Of a stretch of 5,042 nt of DNA, positions 4,990-5,042 are shown in pieces. Origin of the DNA: Candidatus Caccocola faecipullorum (GTDB lineage Bacteria; Synergistota; Synergistia; Synergistales; Synergistaceae); contig DVKA01000292.1 in assembly GCA_018716365.1 (NCBI GenBank), positions 1 to 5,042 of the forward strand, given 5' to 3'. Both the position numbers and the translations under genes were made by a program. Position 1 is the first letter of the stretch, and every line of letters starts with the position of its first letter. The notes below the pieces were generated by a model. That model was not told the origin of the DNA. It worked only from the letters and a program-made list of their open reading frames with translations, and searched no databases.

Positions 4990-5042
4990 CTATGCGTCCC
5001 TTTCCAGACGGCGCACTCCTTCTACAAAAACGTTAAAGCTCT
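4990..5042 (-). CDS. Possible C-terminal end of an upstream gene (cut by window edge)
   Basis: On the minus strand a frame is open from the right edge to a TAG at 4990-4992, giving SFNVFVEGVRRLERDA. It would end 30 bases before the metallo-beta-lactamase start. I saw no promoter or terminator in 4960-5042, which fits an operon continuing from an upstream gene. Sixteen open codons are easily found by chance in GC-rich DNA and the codon choice is not strongly GC-biased at third positions, so this is weak. Confidence 0.25.
   Translation of the reverse strand, partial: SFNVFVEGVRRLERDA

Noticed and set aside
1..5042. CRISPR arrays, transposons, tRNAs, toxin-antitoxin or phage genes
   Set aside because: No repeated spacers, transposase motifs, terminal repeats, tRNA-like folds or small paired toxin genes were seen; every gap over 70 bases is explained by promoter, terminator or hairpin sequence.

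Overview
The window is a gene-dense, GC-rich stretch (roughly 60% G+C by eye) carrying eight recognisable protein genes, seven on the minus strand and one on the plus strand. I found no RNA genes, insertion sequences, CRISPR arrays or phage genes. Rubrerythrin, a corrinoid adenosyltransferase, strong AAGGAGG-type ribosome binding sites and the GC-rich coding suggest a strictly anaerobic bacterium. A Synergistota-like organism is my tentative guess; nothing here fixes the taxon.

Layout, left to right. The 5' part of a minus-strand rubrerythrin gene runs off the left edge. It has its own sigma70-type promoter with an overlapping PerR-box-like sequence. Upstream of it on the same strand lie cobO (corrinoid adenosyltransferase) and nudC (NADH pyrophosphatase), which overlap by 22 bases and form a two-gene operon transcribed leftward. 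A 119-base divergent intergenic region separates nudC from ppnP, a small cupin-fold nucleoside phosphorylase and the only plus-strand gene. ppnP converges on a second minus-strand cluster, and a 16-bp hairpin between them probably acts as the terminator.

That second cluster reads, in transcription order, metallo-beta-lactamase-fold hydrolase, exported rhodanese, exported M48 metallopeptidase and YjjG-type HAD nucleotidase. The first two genes overlap by 4 bases and the last two are 1 base apart. A 78-base gap with two GC-rich hairpins splits the cluster into two pairs. A possible end of one more upstream gene is cut by the right edge.

How they might work together: NudC, PpnP and the YjjG-like enzyme all act on nucleotides, nucleosides or damaged cofactors, so the region has a nucleotide housekeeping flavour. 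The rhodanese and M48 peptidase are exported and belong to envelope physiology. Rubrerythrin is peroxide defence. These are individually known families; I see no convincing evidence for an undescribed multi-gene system. The observations that merit a second look are the PerR-like operator, the nudC-cobO overlap, the metallo-beta-lactamase/rhodanese overlap and the reinitiation-type M48-HAD junction.
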